From positions 10,030,501 through 10,094,500 of the forward strand of contig OW051470.1 of the NCBI GenBank assembly GCA_932521025.1: a stretch of 64,000 bases of DNA, written 5' to 3'. The position numbers and the translations under genes were made by a program. Below, in pieces: positions 1-10,864 of this stretch. The notes beneath the pieces were generated by a model that was not told where the DNA came from, did no database searches, and worked only from the letters and a program-made list of their open reading frames with translations. This DNA is from Oscheius onirici (Eukaryota; Nematoda; Chromadorea; Rhabditida; Rhabditidae). Position 1 is the stretch's first letter, and each line of letters begins with the position of its first letter.

Positions 1-246
1 TTAACGTTTAATAAGGTAGAAAACAGTAGTTAAAATAGTTACAGTACTGAAACTGTAAGATGCTCTCTTTACCGCCCCTTCCCCGGTCACAATCACATTT
101 TCAGAATAGCTAGATTTACTGAATTGTAGCTCTTATCAAAAACTGCAGCTTTCTAGAACATCAGGAAGCTAAAAAACAGAAAATTACGATACAATCAAGT
201 CGACTCCCGCGCACCTAAAACTGACGCTTTGCCCGCGCTATAAAAT

Positions 247-345
247 TCCAGAATTTTCTGACAAGGCGCCCTGACCTAGAGAATGATTTTATCATATTTT
301 TCATACAAAAAGCTTCAAAATGAGATCAAACATGCTGGAAAAAAT
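247..345 (-). repeat. Dispersed repeat family A, copy 1
   Basis: On the minus strand it reads the family order: TTTGATCTCATTTTGAAGC, then AAAAATATGATAAAATCA, then a CAGGGCGCCTTGTCAGA block, then TCTGGAATTTTATAGCGCG. This copy is more diverged than the others. The family is described under the finding at 5586-5730. Confidence 0.6.
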
Positions 346-1189
346 TTCGGATTTGAGATTTTTGCTGTGGATAAGGTCATATTCGCGGCCAGCAACTAGA
401 TTTATAAATTTAGAAAAAATAGACGAATTTTAAGAAAGAAAAGTGGAATTCTTGAAAGTTTTCCCATATTCCGTGACGTCTAGTAGTTTTCAACTGAGAA
501 GTCGAGAAGCCGAGAGAGGGCATAATTGGACTCGGCCGCGTGGTGGTGTGTGTGGGAAAGAACATTCGTTCAACTTTTTCTCACCAAAGTAAGCCAACTT
601 TGAGGAAAGTTGGGAGAGAAGTGGAAAGTGGAAGTAAAGGTCAAAAAGGGCAGTCAAAACGAGACTCTGGGGATCTGGGGTCTAATTGGCAGAAGTTGCA
701 AAGGAAACCGGAAGGATCTGACGACAGACTTCTTCTCACGAGGATTTGGAAGTTGGTTGACATTTTGGATGAATGGGGAGGGAGAGAGAGGGACAGAGAG
801 ACAGAGAGAAAGTGAGTCGAGTAGATCAAAGGGGAAGCGCGGACTGATTTGGTTAGCTTAGGAGATGGGCGAGTGAGTGGACTCAAATAGATATGACGAG
901 ACGGCAGAGAGAAGAAGAAGAAGAAGAAATAGATGGAATTGTTGATGACAACCAAGAGAAAGAAACTTCTTTTTTGAGACAATAAGTGTAAACGGAGAGC
1001 AATTACTTTCTGGCTCCCGACTTGCGGGGCTGCATTGAAAATGCAGCCAGCTGTGATGATTAATCGAGGGCTCAACTTCCAGAATTTTTAATTTCTGAAG
1101 GGGAAAGAGAGACGTACAGTGAAAGGGGAACAGAGGCTCACAAAATATGATAGTTTTGCTAAAAGACCAAAGTTCTTACAAGTCAAAAG

Positions 1190-1330
1190 TGAGATCTCAA
1201 AACTTGGCGTGTTTGGTCTCATTTTGAAGCTCACGATGTCAAAAAGACGATAAAATAGTTTCACAGGGCAAATGACGTTGGTCAGAACAATCTGGAATTT
1301 CAGGCGGCGGCCTCAGCGAGACGATTCAGC
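1190..1330 (+). repeat. Dispersed repeat family A, copy 2
   Basis: It contains the core TGTTTGGTCTCATTTTGAAG, an A-rich stretch with GATAAAATAGTTTC, CAGGGCAAATGACGTTGGTCA and CTGGAATTTCAGGCGGCGG, in the same order as the other copies. It lies in intergenic DNA. Confidence 0.75.
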
Positions 1331-1874
1331 GCGCTTACATCAATTTTACAAAGCGCGTAGATTTCTTGTAACGATTGATCAAAACTTTGCCCGCACGGTC
1401 CCAATCTATACTTTTTATTACCCTTTTTAATAGTTTAGTCTGATGGTATTTTTTTTACTGGGGATGAGAGAGCAGCAATCTTTATTTTTACCCTGCAATC
1501 TTCAGCAGACTCTGACAATACGAGAGACAAGAACTGAGAACTCCAAAGAGATTTTCTATGTCTCCCTCTATGTCGACTACCGATGGTTTTGAGGTCTGCA
1601 ACTGAATATTTATTGAAGTTTTTATCAGTTTCCACAACTGCTAACTCTTCCAGTTCCTTCCCAGTATCCCTCCGAACCGCAGCTACCTCTTTGTTCCCCA
1701 CGATAGATCAATAGCCATCGAGCTTCTTCTCTCCTTGGCACATCTGGTCCGAACGCATTAGTCGTAAAAACAACGAGCGCATAAATCGCCCTCTTTTTTG
1801 TACTCGACCGACTTGAGAACGGCACTTTTTTTATTCTCTGGATATGTACAGATACATTCAAAATGGGGTCGTAG

Positions 1875-3446
1875 CTACCACATCAGGTCGGAAGAGGGCG
1901 GACCGCCAGCTTCGAGGTATTCTGGAAATTGATTGTGGTCTCTGTCCCTCTGTCCCTCTGTCTCTCAGACTCTCAGACTCTCTGTCCCTCCCTGACTCAC
2001 CCTGTTTCATCAGATAGTAATTATAGGGAGGAATATTTGGCAGAGGAGGAGGGAGAGTCATCCCGAGCAAATTCGTCTGTTGTCCCGGCTGAGAACTCCT
2101 CCAAAGATTGAAGGAAGCCTGTAGCCCATAGCCCTTCTCGTCAAAAACGTCCACTCCGAATAACTTGCCCCCGTCTCTTTTCACCTAAAACAATTCCAGT
2201 GGAAATCGACCATGGTTCTCCATACCTGATCCAAAAACTTGATATAATCAGCGGCAATCTTCAGCGTATGAATCTTGCTCATCTTGTCCGACGGCATTGA
2301 TGGAATAATCTTCCGGAGCTGGGTAAAGGCCTCATTGAGTTCCTGCAACTGTGTTCTTGTTCTCAGAGCCTTCCGTCTGGCGATTAATGTCTGGCGGCTA
2401 GTTTTACGGGCTGAGAGAGGACCGCCGGGAAAGACTACAGTAGTCGTAACTTTGGGAGCTCTACTTCAATTAAATTGACGTTTTGGACTACGGTAGGGAG
2501 TGAACAGTTACAGTATTATATACTCCTGTGACCCTGAATCCTATGGGATAAGTTGGTGCGCAGTCTCTCTGTCTACTGATGAAGAAAAGAGAGTCTTGGG
2601 AAAGAGAGAACTTGCCAGACTGTACTCTTCTTCAAGTTCCTTTCTGTGAGAGACTGGAACTGTTCCAAAGAGATCATCTAGAGAGTTCAGAACTACAGTA
2701 AAGTCATCAGAACAGTAGTCTTACAGTATGCTCAGCCGCTGTCTTTCTAAGGATTGCTGTAAAAACAATAGCCGTGATGAGACCCAAAGTGGACAAACGT
2801 TGGATACACAGCCAAGCAGGCAGCGAAAATCTGTTATTTGTGACAATTGGTATCGTCGCGAACTTTTTAAAGGACTGCCCGGGAAAATTCCGAACAAGCT
2901 ATAGGCCAGTGGGTGACTGATACGGAAACTACCAAAAGGTCTACTGTTTTTTTCTTTCTCGCCAGCCTAGACTTCCGTTCCAGAATATTGTCAGTCCGCC
3001 CAAAAAATGACCTTTTCTAGATAGAGACACTGCCCCGAATCTTTTCAGCTAATCCCATTGGAAAAGGGAAATCTTGGTAGCAGAATACTGTAGTTAGGAT
3101 TACGGTAACTTCAGAAAAATCTAGGGCAAAAACAAAAGTTATTAATTTCTGTTAATTAAAACTAGGAAACTTTTAAAAAACAAACTTTAGAAAGTTCATA
3201 AAAGTAAACTGGAAGTTTAGAACTTTTTATTCAAAAACTTTGAATGTTTTTGAAAGAAAAGTTATTAGGAATTCAAAAAAACCAAATTGTAGTTTTCGCT
3301 TTAACAATTTTATCAGAACACAAAAAATGTTAGGGAAAACCCACCTTCGTCCTCTGTCGCTCCCTCTTGTTTGCACAGGTTCGCTGTTGGACATTCTCCT
3401 CCTCGTTCTTGTTAACTTTTCGATTGAGACGTTTCTTCGGGGCCAT
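1875..3446 (-). CDS. hlh-8: Twist-family bHLH transcription factor (hlh-8 type), 4 exons
   Basis: Coding exons on the minus strand are 3446-3345, 2342-2226, 2184-2001 and 1921-1875, giving 149 residues with every junction in frame. Exon 1 supplies a lysine-rich N-terminus and the DNA-contacting basic region (NKRERQRTK, about residues 26-34). Exon 2 is the helix-loop-helix ([20 protein letters not shown] and onward to FLDQ, residues 35-73). Exon 3 carries a WR-box-like motif ([11 protein letters not shown]) that marks Twist proteins among bHLH factors. In nematodes hlh-8 acts with E/daughterless in postembryonic mesoderm, in the nucleus. The size and the position of the intron after the basic region fit a nematode Twist. 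The start is the only ATG before the basic region. Seen: domains and junctions. Known: Twist function. Assignment to hlh-8 rather than another bHLH rests on [10 protein letters not shown] and the WR box. Confidence 0.93.
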
Positions 3447-3649
3447 CTGGAAGTTTCTGACACACTACGGTAACTGTCAGCCGGGAGAAAGGGAGAGAGC
3501 CTCCCCGCCCTCGCCTCTCTTTGTTTATTGCAACTCCTTCGGCTGATATACAGCCTCATTAGAGGGCGCGAGGAAACTTGAGACTTTTCACCTCAGATGA
3601 CCTTGATAAGATTTGGGGAACGATTTTTAATAATAAAGTTTATTTCAAG

Positions 3650-4088
3650 ATGATGTATTCTACTATGCGGTCGGCTTTGGAACTTGTGGAAAAGGACGCT
3701 TCCGTCTTTGGAGAAGAGCTAAAGGTAGGTCTACTGGACAGGGACAGGGACAGGGAATCAATTTCTTTAGGACTGTGGCCATTCTGAGGGACTCTACACC
3801 TTTCCGGAATACATCCTGATGACCGTCATTGTCATTGTCTCGATCTTGACCGTCGGAGTCAGCTACTTCCACAGACAGATGCTCGACTACGACAGCAAGC
3901 TTCGGATGAGCTTGACCCTGTTGCCGGATCTGCACGAGTTGGAGAAGACACAGCATCACGACCAGCGCTGCTACGAAATGGATGTTGCCACAGTAAAGGT
4001 TTTACTGCTGAATAATCTTCCGATTTCTTTGTTCACCACTTTATTACAATTTCTACTGTATCTCACGCTGTACTTTGGAAGGGAATAG
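3650..4088 (+). CDS. Small putative membrane protein, unrecognised
   Basis: Two exons are proposed: 3650-3724 (25 codons from tandem ATGs) and 3771-4088, joined by a 46-nt intron that carries the ACAGGG repeat and keeps frame. The product has one clear hydrophobic segment (ILMTVIVIVSILTVGVSYF) followed by a charged, His-containing stretch. The last 30 residues are again hydrophobic and run to the stop at 4086-4088. Alternatively a GTAAAG donor at 3993 ends exon 2 earlier and another exon follows. The 3' end overlaps the antisense end of the nrf-6-like gene by about 26 nt. No family recognised. Confidence 0.45.
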
Positions 4089-7000
4089 TCCTCCTTCCTG
4101 CCTGACTGTACCGATGTCGGTCTTCTCGAAGCAGCAGCGACCGAATCGGCCTCTGAATGAAGATGTCGATCAAAAAGGCAGCCAAATAGGACATTGTCGC
4201 TGCCGAAATTGATGAATAGACCTAAAAGTACAGAATTATTTGTCTAAAAGTCTTCTCACCGTACTCCAATGAGTTGCATGAGATGGCCTGTTCAATGCCG
4301 TGAAAAAGTACAAGGTGATAGGCTCGGACTAAAATTCTAGTCATTACATTACAATCAAACCAAAACTTACGCAAACAATGGCGATCCATGTCAGTTTTGA
4401 GAGCGGAGAGAAGAGTCTCCAGGTTAGAAGAGCATGGGTCCAGCTGAAGAATCCGCGTTCGCAGAGGTACAAAAAGTTCAGGAGGAAAAAGGCCCAAAGG
4501 GGACGATGAAGGGCAGCGTAGATGGCGAAAAAGATCGGGGAGCCGACGGATTGGGAAGAGTACGGGAGGAGAGAGAACAGGACGAAAATTCCGGAAGCCA
4601 GGCCGAGGACGGTCAAAGAGAAGTGGAAGATCTGGAAGATTGACTTTTATTCTTTAAAGATAGATACTGTAAGTTTACTGTGACTCTACGTCATACTGTA
4701 TTACTGTCTTGTTCTTTCTCTGTACTCACTCGAGCTGGCAGACTCTCTCCCCATTCTGTTTCTATTCACTCTCACAACAGTAGTCTAGTACTACTGTACT
4801 GTTTGTCAGACTCAGACTCTATACACTGTACCAACTGATAGTGTACTATGAGGTTGAAAATTTATTTTGTTCTCCGTAGAACCTAACCCTGTTGGTTGTC
4901 CTTCTTTTCAAATCAATAAAATCGTTGTTTTTCATTTTTCACTAAGTTTTTGCTCGCTCTCGCGAGCAGTTTATAGTGAGAGCGCTCGCGCTCGCATGCG
5001 AGCAAAAAATCTCCTCGTGCTCGCGCTCGCGCAAAAAATCGCTGCTCGCCCAACCCTGGTACTCTCTCAAACCTCTCTTTGTTCGTTACAACAGCTTAGA
5101 GAGTGAAGGTCTGAATAGATAAAGCAGGGAGAAAGTAGATCTCAGTCTGTTACTTTTGACTCACCTTGGTCAAAAGATCACTCTTCTCCTCGTTCTGGCC
5201 ATGGGACATAAAGACTCCGAACAAAAATCCAATACAGTAAGCCGGGACGCGGCAAATAAAAGAGGTCACAACTGAATCCACAAGGCCTTCCATCTTTTCT
5301 AGCCTGAAAAATTGTGAGACGGTGTTTATAGAAGTCTTACGCTACTGGTTCAGCGGTAAGAAGGGGAGCTGGAGGAAGAGAATTGGCCAGCACTTTGTAG
5401 AAAGTGACGATTACGGACAGAGTCAGGAGTCCAGAGGCGGCAATGACCGAGTAAATCAGATGACTGCGAGCCACATAGACCAGCAGGACGAGGAGGAGAA
5501 AGTATTGCGCTTCCAGAGAAATTGCGTAGCCGAAATCGACGCACTGGAAAAGTTTAATCTGTTCAGGAAGCAGTGAGAATTCAACCGCGCGCATTCGAAC
5601 CTCAAGCTCATAGCCCGCTGCCTGAAATTCTAGATCGCTCTGGCAGAGTGTGTTGCCCTCGAAAGTTGTTTTATCGTATTTTTCACAGCATCAGCGTCAA
5701 AATGAGACCAAACATGACCAGAATTTGATAACTCACAGTACTCTTAGCCGGGAAGAAATTATTGATGAACAGTAGATTCTTCCACCAATTTCCTCGACAC
5801 CTGTCCACCTGTAGGAAATTTTCTGGACTGTACTTTTCCAACCAACCGTCTCGTTATGAATCCACATAGGTCCAGCAGCGATGCCGACAAAGACAAACGT
5901 CATGAAGAGAACGCAGAACAGATATGCTGGCCAGAACCTGAATTAAACTTTTTGGATTTGAAAAAAAAATGAAATCACCTTACAAATCTCATCTTGACCA
6001 CCTGGAGACAGTCTTTGATCCCTCCCAGTTTTCCGTGAAGAAGGTAGGTGGCGTAGAATGAGGACAAAGCAAAGAGACCGTCGACGTGGTAAGAGTAGTT
6101 GTTCGTCAAGTGCATGTACATGTTAGAGACTCCGTCGAAGAGGAAGGCAACGTTTTCTGGAAGATTCTCTGTCTCTCCGTCCTGTACTCACCAATGTAAG
6201 GAGCCATCATGTTGTAGACGTTGCCAGTAATGAAGGCGAAAAAAGTAAAGAATTCGAGACCATGAAGAGCATGGAGACCTTCTACTTCTCTTTTGGTCGA
6301 TAGTGCTCGATTTGCGTTTGTCTGGAAGATGGAATGTGGGACAGCGGGACAATGGGACAGAGGGACAGAGGGACTGACAAGGGAAGTGCTTCAGGTCAAG
6401 GTGGAGTTTGACGACGAGTAAGGTGTCATTCGATAGCTCATAACATGGGGATCAAGGAATATATTTCCAAATTTGCTTAATCCCTTCCTGGACCGAGCTA
6501 TGGCGGTTTTAAAAAAAATTCGGGACAGCTTCGGAATATCACATCGCTGAAAATATATATCCCTTGATACTTATGCTATGGGCTATCGAATGACACCTTA
6601 CTCGTCGTCAAACTCCACCTTGACCTAAAGCACTTCCCTTGTGAGAGACTGAGAGAGGGACAGACACGAACCTTTAGAGAAATCGAGTGCCAGTACCATT
6701 TGTCCTCATTCTGGACTGTTGCATAGAACAGAACTACAAGCCAACATCCGAAGAGTCCACTGAATTAGAATTCTTAAAGAACAGTCTCAAGAACTCACAT
6801 TAGGAAGTAAGCAAATCCAGAGAAGGCCACCTCAAATTCGCACTCGACTCTCAGCGGGTAGGCTGAGAAGCTCTGAGAGACGGCTGTTAGCTCCTGGGCT
6901 GTACAAGTCGAAGGAAAGCATGCTCCGAGAATAATTGCCAGTGGGTCAGTCTGTGGGCAGCCGCCTTCGACCAGAGCGTCAGGAACTTCCAGTTCCACTC

Positions 7001-7790
7001 GGCAATATTTTCCGTCAAAGGTCTGGGTCCTGAACAGTTTTTCATCTGTCCCTCTCCATAAAGCTTACGATTTCAAGTCGACGCAAGTCTCGTAGTCTCC
7101 CAGCCAGTAGTAGTTCCCGTCACTGATTCCGGCTCCCGGTTTTCCCAGAGAGTCTACCCATTTCAGTACCCAGTTACTCTCTTGCCATTGATGAGCACAT
7201 CTTGAGCATTCCTTTGGATTCTCGGCACCGGGACATTGAGACAATGATTCTGAAAACTGCTATGTTTGGTCTCATTTTGAAGCTCTGATGATGAAAAAGA
7301 CAATGAAAAATCTTCCCAGGGCATACATCCTTCTCAGAAAAATCTAGACTTTCACGCGGCGGGCAATGCCGCAGAATCCAGGGCGCCCGAATCTTCTGGC
7401 TTTCATCCTCATGGCCTAGTGGTCTAAGGCGCATATCTTCGTCCAAACGACTCAGGTTCAAGTCCTTTGCTTTTCGCAAATCTTTCAGTTAAGTATTCTA
7501 AAGAAAATCATCGAGAAAACCAACCTAGAGCAAGATCCGCCGTGCAGAATATTTTCTCGAATCCTTCGCGGCAACTTCTTTCCAATGGCAGCTGTCGGCT
7601 GATGTTACCTGCATTTAAAAAACAACAGTAGACAGTTTTACGAGTCGCGATAAGAGAGTTTGGTGAGGACGGGGGAAAATGTCTGAAGATTACCTACAGA
7701 ATTGCGGGATTTGCTCTCCGTCAATGTCCGGAAACTTTGGCAGCTGGTACTGATTGATCGGTCGCGGTCTGGGAGGAACTCTCAGTGGAC
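4063..7790 (-). CDS. NRF-6-like integral membrane acyltransferase (NRF domain + acyltransferase-3)
   Basis: Minus-strand exons: about 7790-7699, 7618-7526, 7249-7069, 7029-6799, 6759-6672, 6321-6192, 6156-5979, 5937-5847, 5808-5737, 5558-5341, 5303-5165, 4631-4371, 4328-4260 and 4221-4063. All junctions from 7699 on keep frame, giving at least 636 residues. The N-terminal half is a Cys-rich luminal NRF domain, with SLGKPGAGISDGNYYWLGDY and a later LGACFPSTC motif. Then come about ten hydrophobic helices of the acyltransferase-3 fold (LHGLEFFTFFAFITG, a WWKNLLFINNFFP motif, HRPLWAFF). In C. elegans nrf-6 and ndg-4 relatives act in lipid transport from the intestine and drug sensitivity. The first exon and signal peptide are not resolved. 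Two introns hold family A repeats, one holds a tRNA-like sequence and one holds an inverted repeat. Confidence 0.9.
4940..5050. repeat. GCTCGC-rich self-complementary element in an nrf-6-like intron
   Basis: TTTTTGCTCGC at the left is matched by GCGAGCAAAAAAT, with a run of alternating GCTCGC/GAGCGC words between and after. It sits in the 533-nt intron between the exons ending at 5165 and starting at 4631. The GC-rich block is unlike the surrounding AT-rich intron. Confidence 0.6.
5586..5730 (-). repeat. Dispersed repeat family A, copy 3 (intronic)
   Basis: The minus-strand sequence has TGTTTGGTCTCATTTTGACG, TGCTGTGAAAAATACGATAA, GGGCAACACACTCTGCCAGA and ATTTCAGGCAGCGGGC, then a B-box-like GAGGTTCGAATGCG. 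It lies inside an intron of the nrf-6-like gene. Confidence 0.8.
6377..6642. repeat. Inverted repeat, MITE-like, in an nrf-6-like intron
   Basis: The left arm begins ACAAGGGAAGTGCTTCAGGT and continues with GGTGGAGTTTGACGACGAG. The right arm ends ACCTAAAGCACTTCCCTTGT and contains CTCGTCGTCAAACTCCACC. Arms are about 65 bp and nearly perfect; a less perfect inner stem follows. It occupies most of the 350-nt intron between exons 6321-6192 and 6759-6672. No coding capacity. Confidence 0.85.
7250..7466 (+). repeat. Family A copy 4 joined to a tRNA-like A/B-box sequence
   Basis: TGTTTGGTCTCATTTTGAAG starts a diverged family A copy that runs to about 7400. Directly after it come TGGCCTAGTGG (A-box-like, near 7414) and GGTTCAAGTCC (B-box-like, near 7453). 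The flanks do not form an acceptor stem, so it is not a functional tRNA. The whole is inside the intron between nrf-6-like exons 7618-7526 and 7249-7069. Confidence 0.65.
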
Positions 7791-8170
7791 AGAGAGTACA
7801 GCAACTGGTCAGTCCGATCAGTAGAGACCTTAAAACTGTTACTGTACGAGAATGACCTCTCCCCTAAAGGGTCGGCGCGGAAGGGGGGATCGATTGAGGA
7901 CGGAAACTCACAAGATGGCAGCAGTTGGGATCATTCTTCTTCGGCAGCTCTGTACTCGCTGATAAGGAAAAAGTCCCGTTATCTGGACGTAAATCAACTG
8001 GAAGAGGGTGGTAGGATGAAGAATAGAGGACGAGGAAATAGAGAGACAGAGAGCGACCTGTGATTGACGGCCGAAGAGACCAACGGGCCACGCGGCTGAT
8101 AATAGCGAAGGAGGGACTGTTGACAGGTCCCTGTGTATCAGTAGAAGGCAGGCAAAAGAAAATTGTACTC

Positions 8171-8240
8171 GACGGGATTGAACCCGGGTCGGTCGGACAA
8201 GAGTCCCGCCTCCGACCCCTGAGCCATTTGGGTAACCTCG
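8171..8240 (-). repeat. tRNA-like degenerate sequence
   Basis: The minus strand reads TGGCTCAGGGG (A-box-like) and GGGTTCAATCCCG (B-box-like) at tRNA-like spacing. Acceptor and T stems do not pair properly, so this is a tRNA-derived relic or SINE head rather than a working gene. Confidence 0.55.
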
Positions 8241-8877
8241 CGGCAAAAAATACACAGCCTCATCAACTTATGGCTATTTTTATGCAAAACGTTGAGAATT
8301 ATTCAGTTTTGGATGTTTAGACGAAAAAATATCTGAAGATGTGTAAATTGGATGGAAAGGGCACGGCAATTGTGTGACTGGTTCTAACGCAACATTTCTC
8401 GGCAGAAAAAGTGCTCGGCAGAAAAAGGAAAGAAGGCAACAGTGACCAGAACCGAAAAAGACAATTTTGAAGACGCAGAAAGAACAACCGGTTCTTGTTT
8501 TCTCACGCCTGATAACCTGTGATACCTGTGTGTGGCCCTGTCCTCAATTGGAACGGTCGGAAAGCAAAAAGACAGGCGGCGAATGAGTCAGGATGCAAAA
8601 GGGGGGAAGAAGAAGAATCACGCGGGGTTTTCTATTAGCAATGTGGAATTCTGAAAGGAACAATGGTCTCTATAAGCCGCCTATCTCTTTTGCTCCTTCT
8701 CACTACCATAGTGCACTTTGTCCCGGTCAGGTTTGGCGAGAAAATGATGGATGGGGTGGTGACCACTGAGAGACAGAGAGTCAGGAAGACAGAGGGACTG
8801 AGGGACAGAGGGACAGAGGGACAGGGAAAATTACAATAAGCTTACCTCAATAGAAAAAGAGGAAGGCTGCCTGATGT

Positions 8878-10314
8878 TTATTTGTCTGTTACTCTTGTCC
8901 TAGGTGCCCTTGCTGCCTTCTTCCTCAACGTGGCTGGCTTCTTCTTCGGACTCTCTTCTGTCGGAAGAGCAAAGTAGACGTTAGAGGCGACCTTTCTTAC
9001 ACGATGACGAAGCAGTGATCCGTCGGTCGTCTCGGCCGTCTTCTGCGTGAAGGATTCCATCTCGCTCTTGAGCATCGAAAATTCACTGATGAGGCTTGGG
9101 TCCTGGATGATTTTCATGGCCACACCATATTCCAAGACAATGACGGCCAGAAGGACGTACTGGAGACCGACCTGAACGGCATGGGCTCTCTGGTCTCGAA
9201 GTCGCTTGGCCACCTCCAAAATGTTCAGGTTGCCTTTCAGCAAAAGCTGCTGGAGACACATCTCGACGCCAATCATCGTTCCCGTCCGGCCGATCCCAGC
9301 CGAGCAATGGACCACACATGGCTGATCCTTGGTCCTGACGTAGTGGAGCAGACGCAGAACCGACAGATTACTCTTAGGGATATGCTTGTCCGGCCACGTC
9401 TTCAGATGGTAGTGACGGATTTCTCGGGACGAATTGCTACTGGACTGGATTTTCAGCGTGGTCCGACTGGAAGAGAATGATTACCTACCGTTACTGCCTG
9501 TCTCTGTTAATGTTACTGGGCTCTTTTTCACTTTAACCGTCCCATAACATTTGTCCGTCGCAAGAAAAAATTTGACCGTCCCAAGGGGAGAAAAAAAAAT
9601 TTGACCGTCCCAAATCCCAAATCCCAAGTTTTCTTGGGACGGTCAAATTTTTCTTCCCTTGGGACGGTTAAAGTGAAAAAGAGCCTGTTACTGTTACCCT
9701 TACTCTTACTGCATCTCTCTCCCTTTCAACTTACCAGATATGGGCGTCCACATCCACAGACTCAAGAAACAGAATTTTCCAGTCGGCTACCGTCTTCGGC
9801 TGTCCAGCTTCTGTCGGGAAGTAGCACTCGCTCTTCTTCCTGCCTCCCTCGACAAAATCGCACAGCTGTACGATGACCTGGACCCCGTACTGAACGACCA
9901 TCCTCCAAAAGTCCACAACCGTAGTCGTTGTCGGGCCCTGAGTAGCTATAAACGTCGTCTGGAGCGGCTCCCCTTGCACCAGATTCGCGTGAATGTAGTC
10001 GCCGCCTCTCTTGTCAGTCAAGACAACGCGGGTCCCGTCGCGACAGGACACATCCCGGTAACGATTCTTCTTCTGGTCCAGCTTCTGATTTCTGTCGAAG
10101 GCAGCCCTTTCGATCTTGTCTCCCGGTCCCTTGTAGCGGTTGAAGTCGTTGTTGTACTCATCCAGTAGGCCTACCACGCCCTTCGAGAAGACGTCTCTGG
10201 CAAAATTCTCGAAGGCGACCGTCTGCATCGTCGATCTCGTCTTGAAGAGCTCGAGTACGTCCTGAAGTTAGAACTATGTTCTGGTAGAAGCTATTGACTT
10301 ACCTGCTCGGCCAT
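8878..10314 (-). CDS. Cytoplasmic protein tyrosine phosphatase, single catalytic domain
   Basis: Exons 10314-10303 (MAEQ), 10261-9735 and 9466-8878 give 375 residues, all in frame. The catalytic domain shows the substrate-recognition KNRYRDV motif, the WPD loop (TWPDKHIP) with its general-acid Asp, the P-loop signature HCSAGIGRTG with nucleophilic Cys and Arg, and a Q-loop Gln (AVQVGLQYV). It removes phosphate from tyrosine residues. There is no signal peptide or membrane helix, and the C-terminal tail is lysine-rich (SPKKKPATLRKKAARAPR). Nematodes carry a large expanded set of such PTPs and this looks like one of them. The intron between the last two exons holds an inverted repeat. The very short first exon is the weakest part of the model. 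Confidence 0.92.
9518..9685. repeat. Inverted repeat inside the PTP intron
   Basis: The left arm GGGCTCTTTTTCACTTTAAC is matched by the right arm ending GTTAAAGTGAAAAAGAGCC. Between them are four TTTGACCGTCCC-type words in both orientations. It fills much of the 268-nt intron. Confidence 0.85.
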
Positions 10315-10670
10315 GTTGAGGTAGACGAGAAGGAGGTTCCTGGGGAAGCGCACAGATTCCAATGAGTACCTTACTGGGAGAAATGCTTTGGGATTAGAGG
10401 TGACATGATAGGACTCTTTAAGTTTAATCAATTTTCGACAATTGTGAGAAGTTAAGTTACGAGAATGTCTTTCTTTTACCGACGTTTCAAAGTGACCAGA
10501 GTCGTGAACCTGGTCAAAAAGATGATCGTCGTCTCATCCTTGGTTACATAATCATTTTTTGAAGTTTCTGATTCATGTGGGTATCCTATCTATCATTATT
10601 CAAGTCAAGGGTTCTTAGAGGTTTAACAACCGGCAAATTTTTAAACGTACCCGCCACACGGAATTCAACC

Positions 10671-10852
10671 GGGGCTGTCTCGCAGCGAAAACGTTCGATT
10701 TGAAAAAGGTCACTTTGTAAAAATCTTGGCTGAGTATCCAATGTTTGTGTGGTGTAGCCAAATTCATATAACGTGCAAACATTTGATACTCAGGCAAGAT
10801 TTTTGCAAAGTGACCTTTTTCAAATCGAACTTTTTCGCTGCGAGACAGCCCC
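10671..10852. repeat. Inverted repeat, about 68-bp arms
   Basis: The left arm opens GGGGCTGTCTCGCAGCGAAA and the right arm closes with CGCTGCGAGACAGCCCC. The arms also share TTCGATTTGAAAAAGGTCAC and its complement, and a TGAGTATC/GATACTCA inner end. It lies upstream of the PTP gene, next to family A copy 5. Confidence 0.88.
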
Positions 10853-10864
10853 ATTCAACCGTGG

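Larger units (their letters stand above)
1..1874. other. Gene-free segment upstream in coordinate order of hlh-8
   Basis: No exon chain could be built on either strand. The stretch holds two copies of dispersed family A (about 247-345 and 1190-1330), a purine-rich GAGAGACAGAG patch near 780-830 and a GAAGAA run near 910. The open frames here are short, low-complexity and lack convincing splice sites or family similarity. Confidence 0.6.

Noticed and set aside
641-1075. 144-codon minus-strand open frame.
   Set aside because: Low-complexity (Leu/Ser and Phe runs from repeat DNA), no splice support and no family motif.
7411-7466. Considered as a functional tRNA gene.
   Set aside because: A- and B-box words are present but the acceptor ends (ATCCTCA and GCTTTTC) cannot pair.
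8663-8735. Signal-peptide-like ORF on the + strand (MVSISRLSLLLLLTTIVH) followed by a possible donor.
   Set aside because: No downstream + strand exon could be joined; the following 1.5 kb is the antisense PTP gene. T-rich DNA easily gives such frames.
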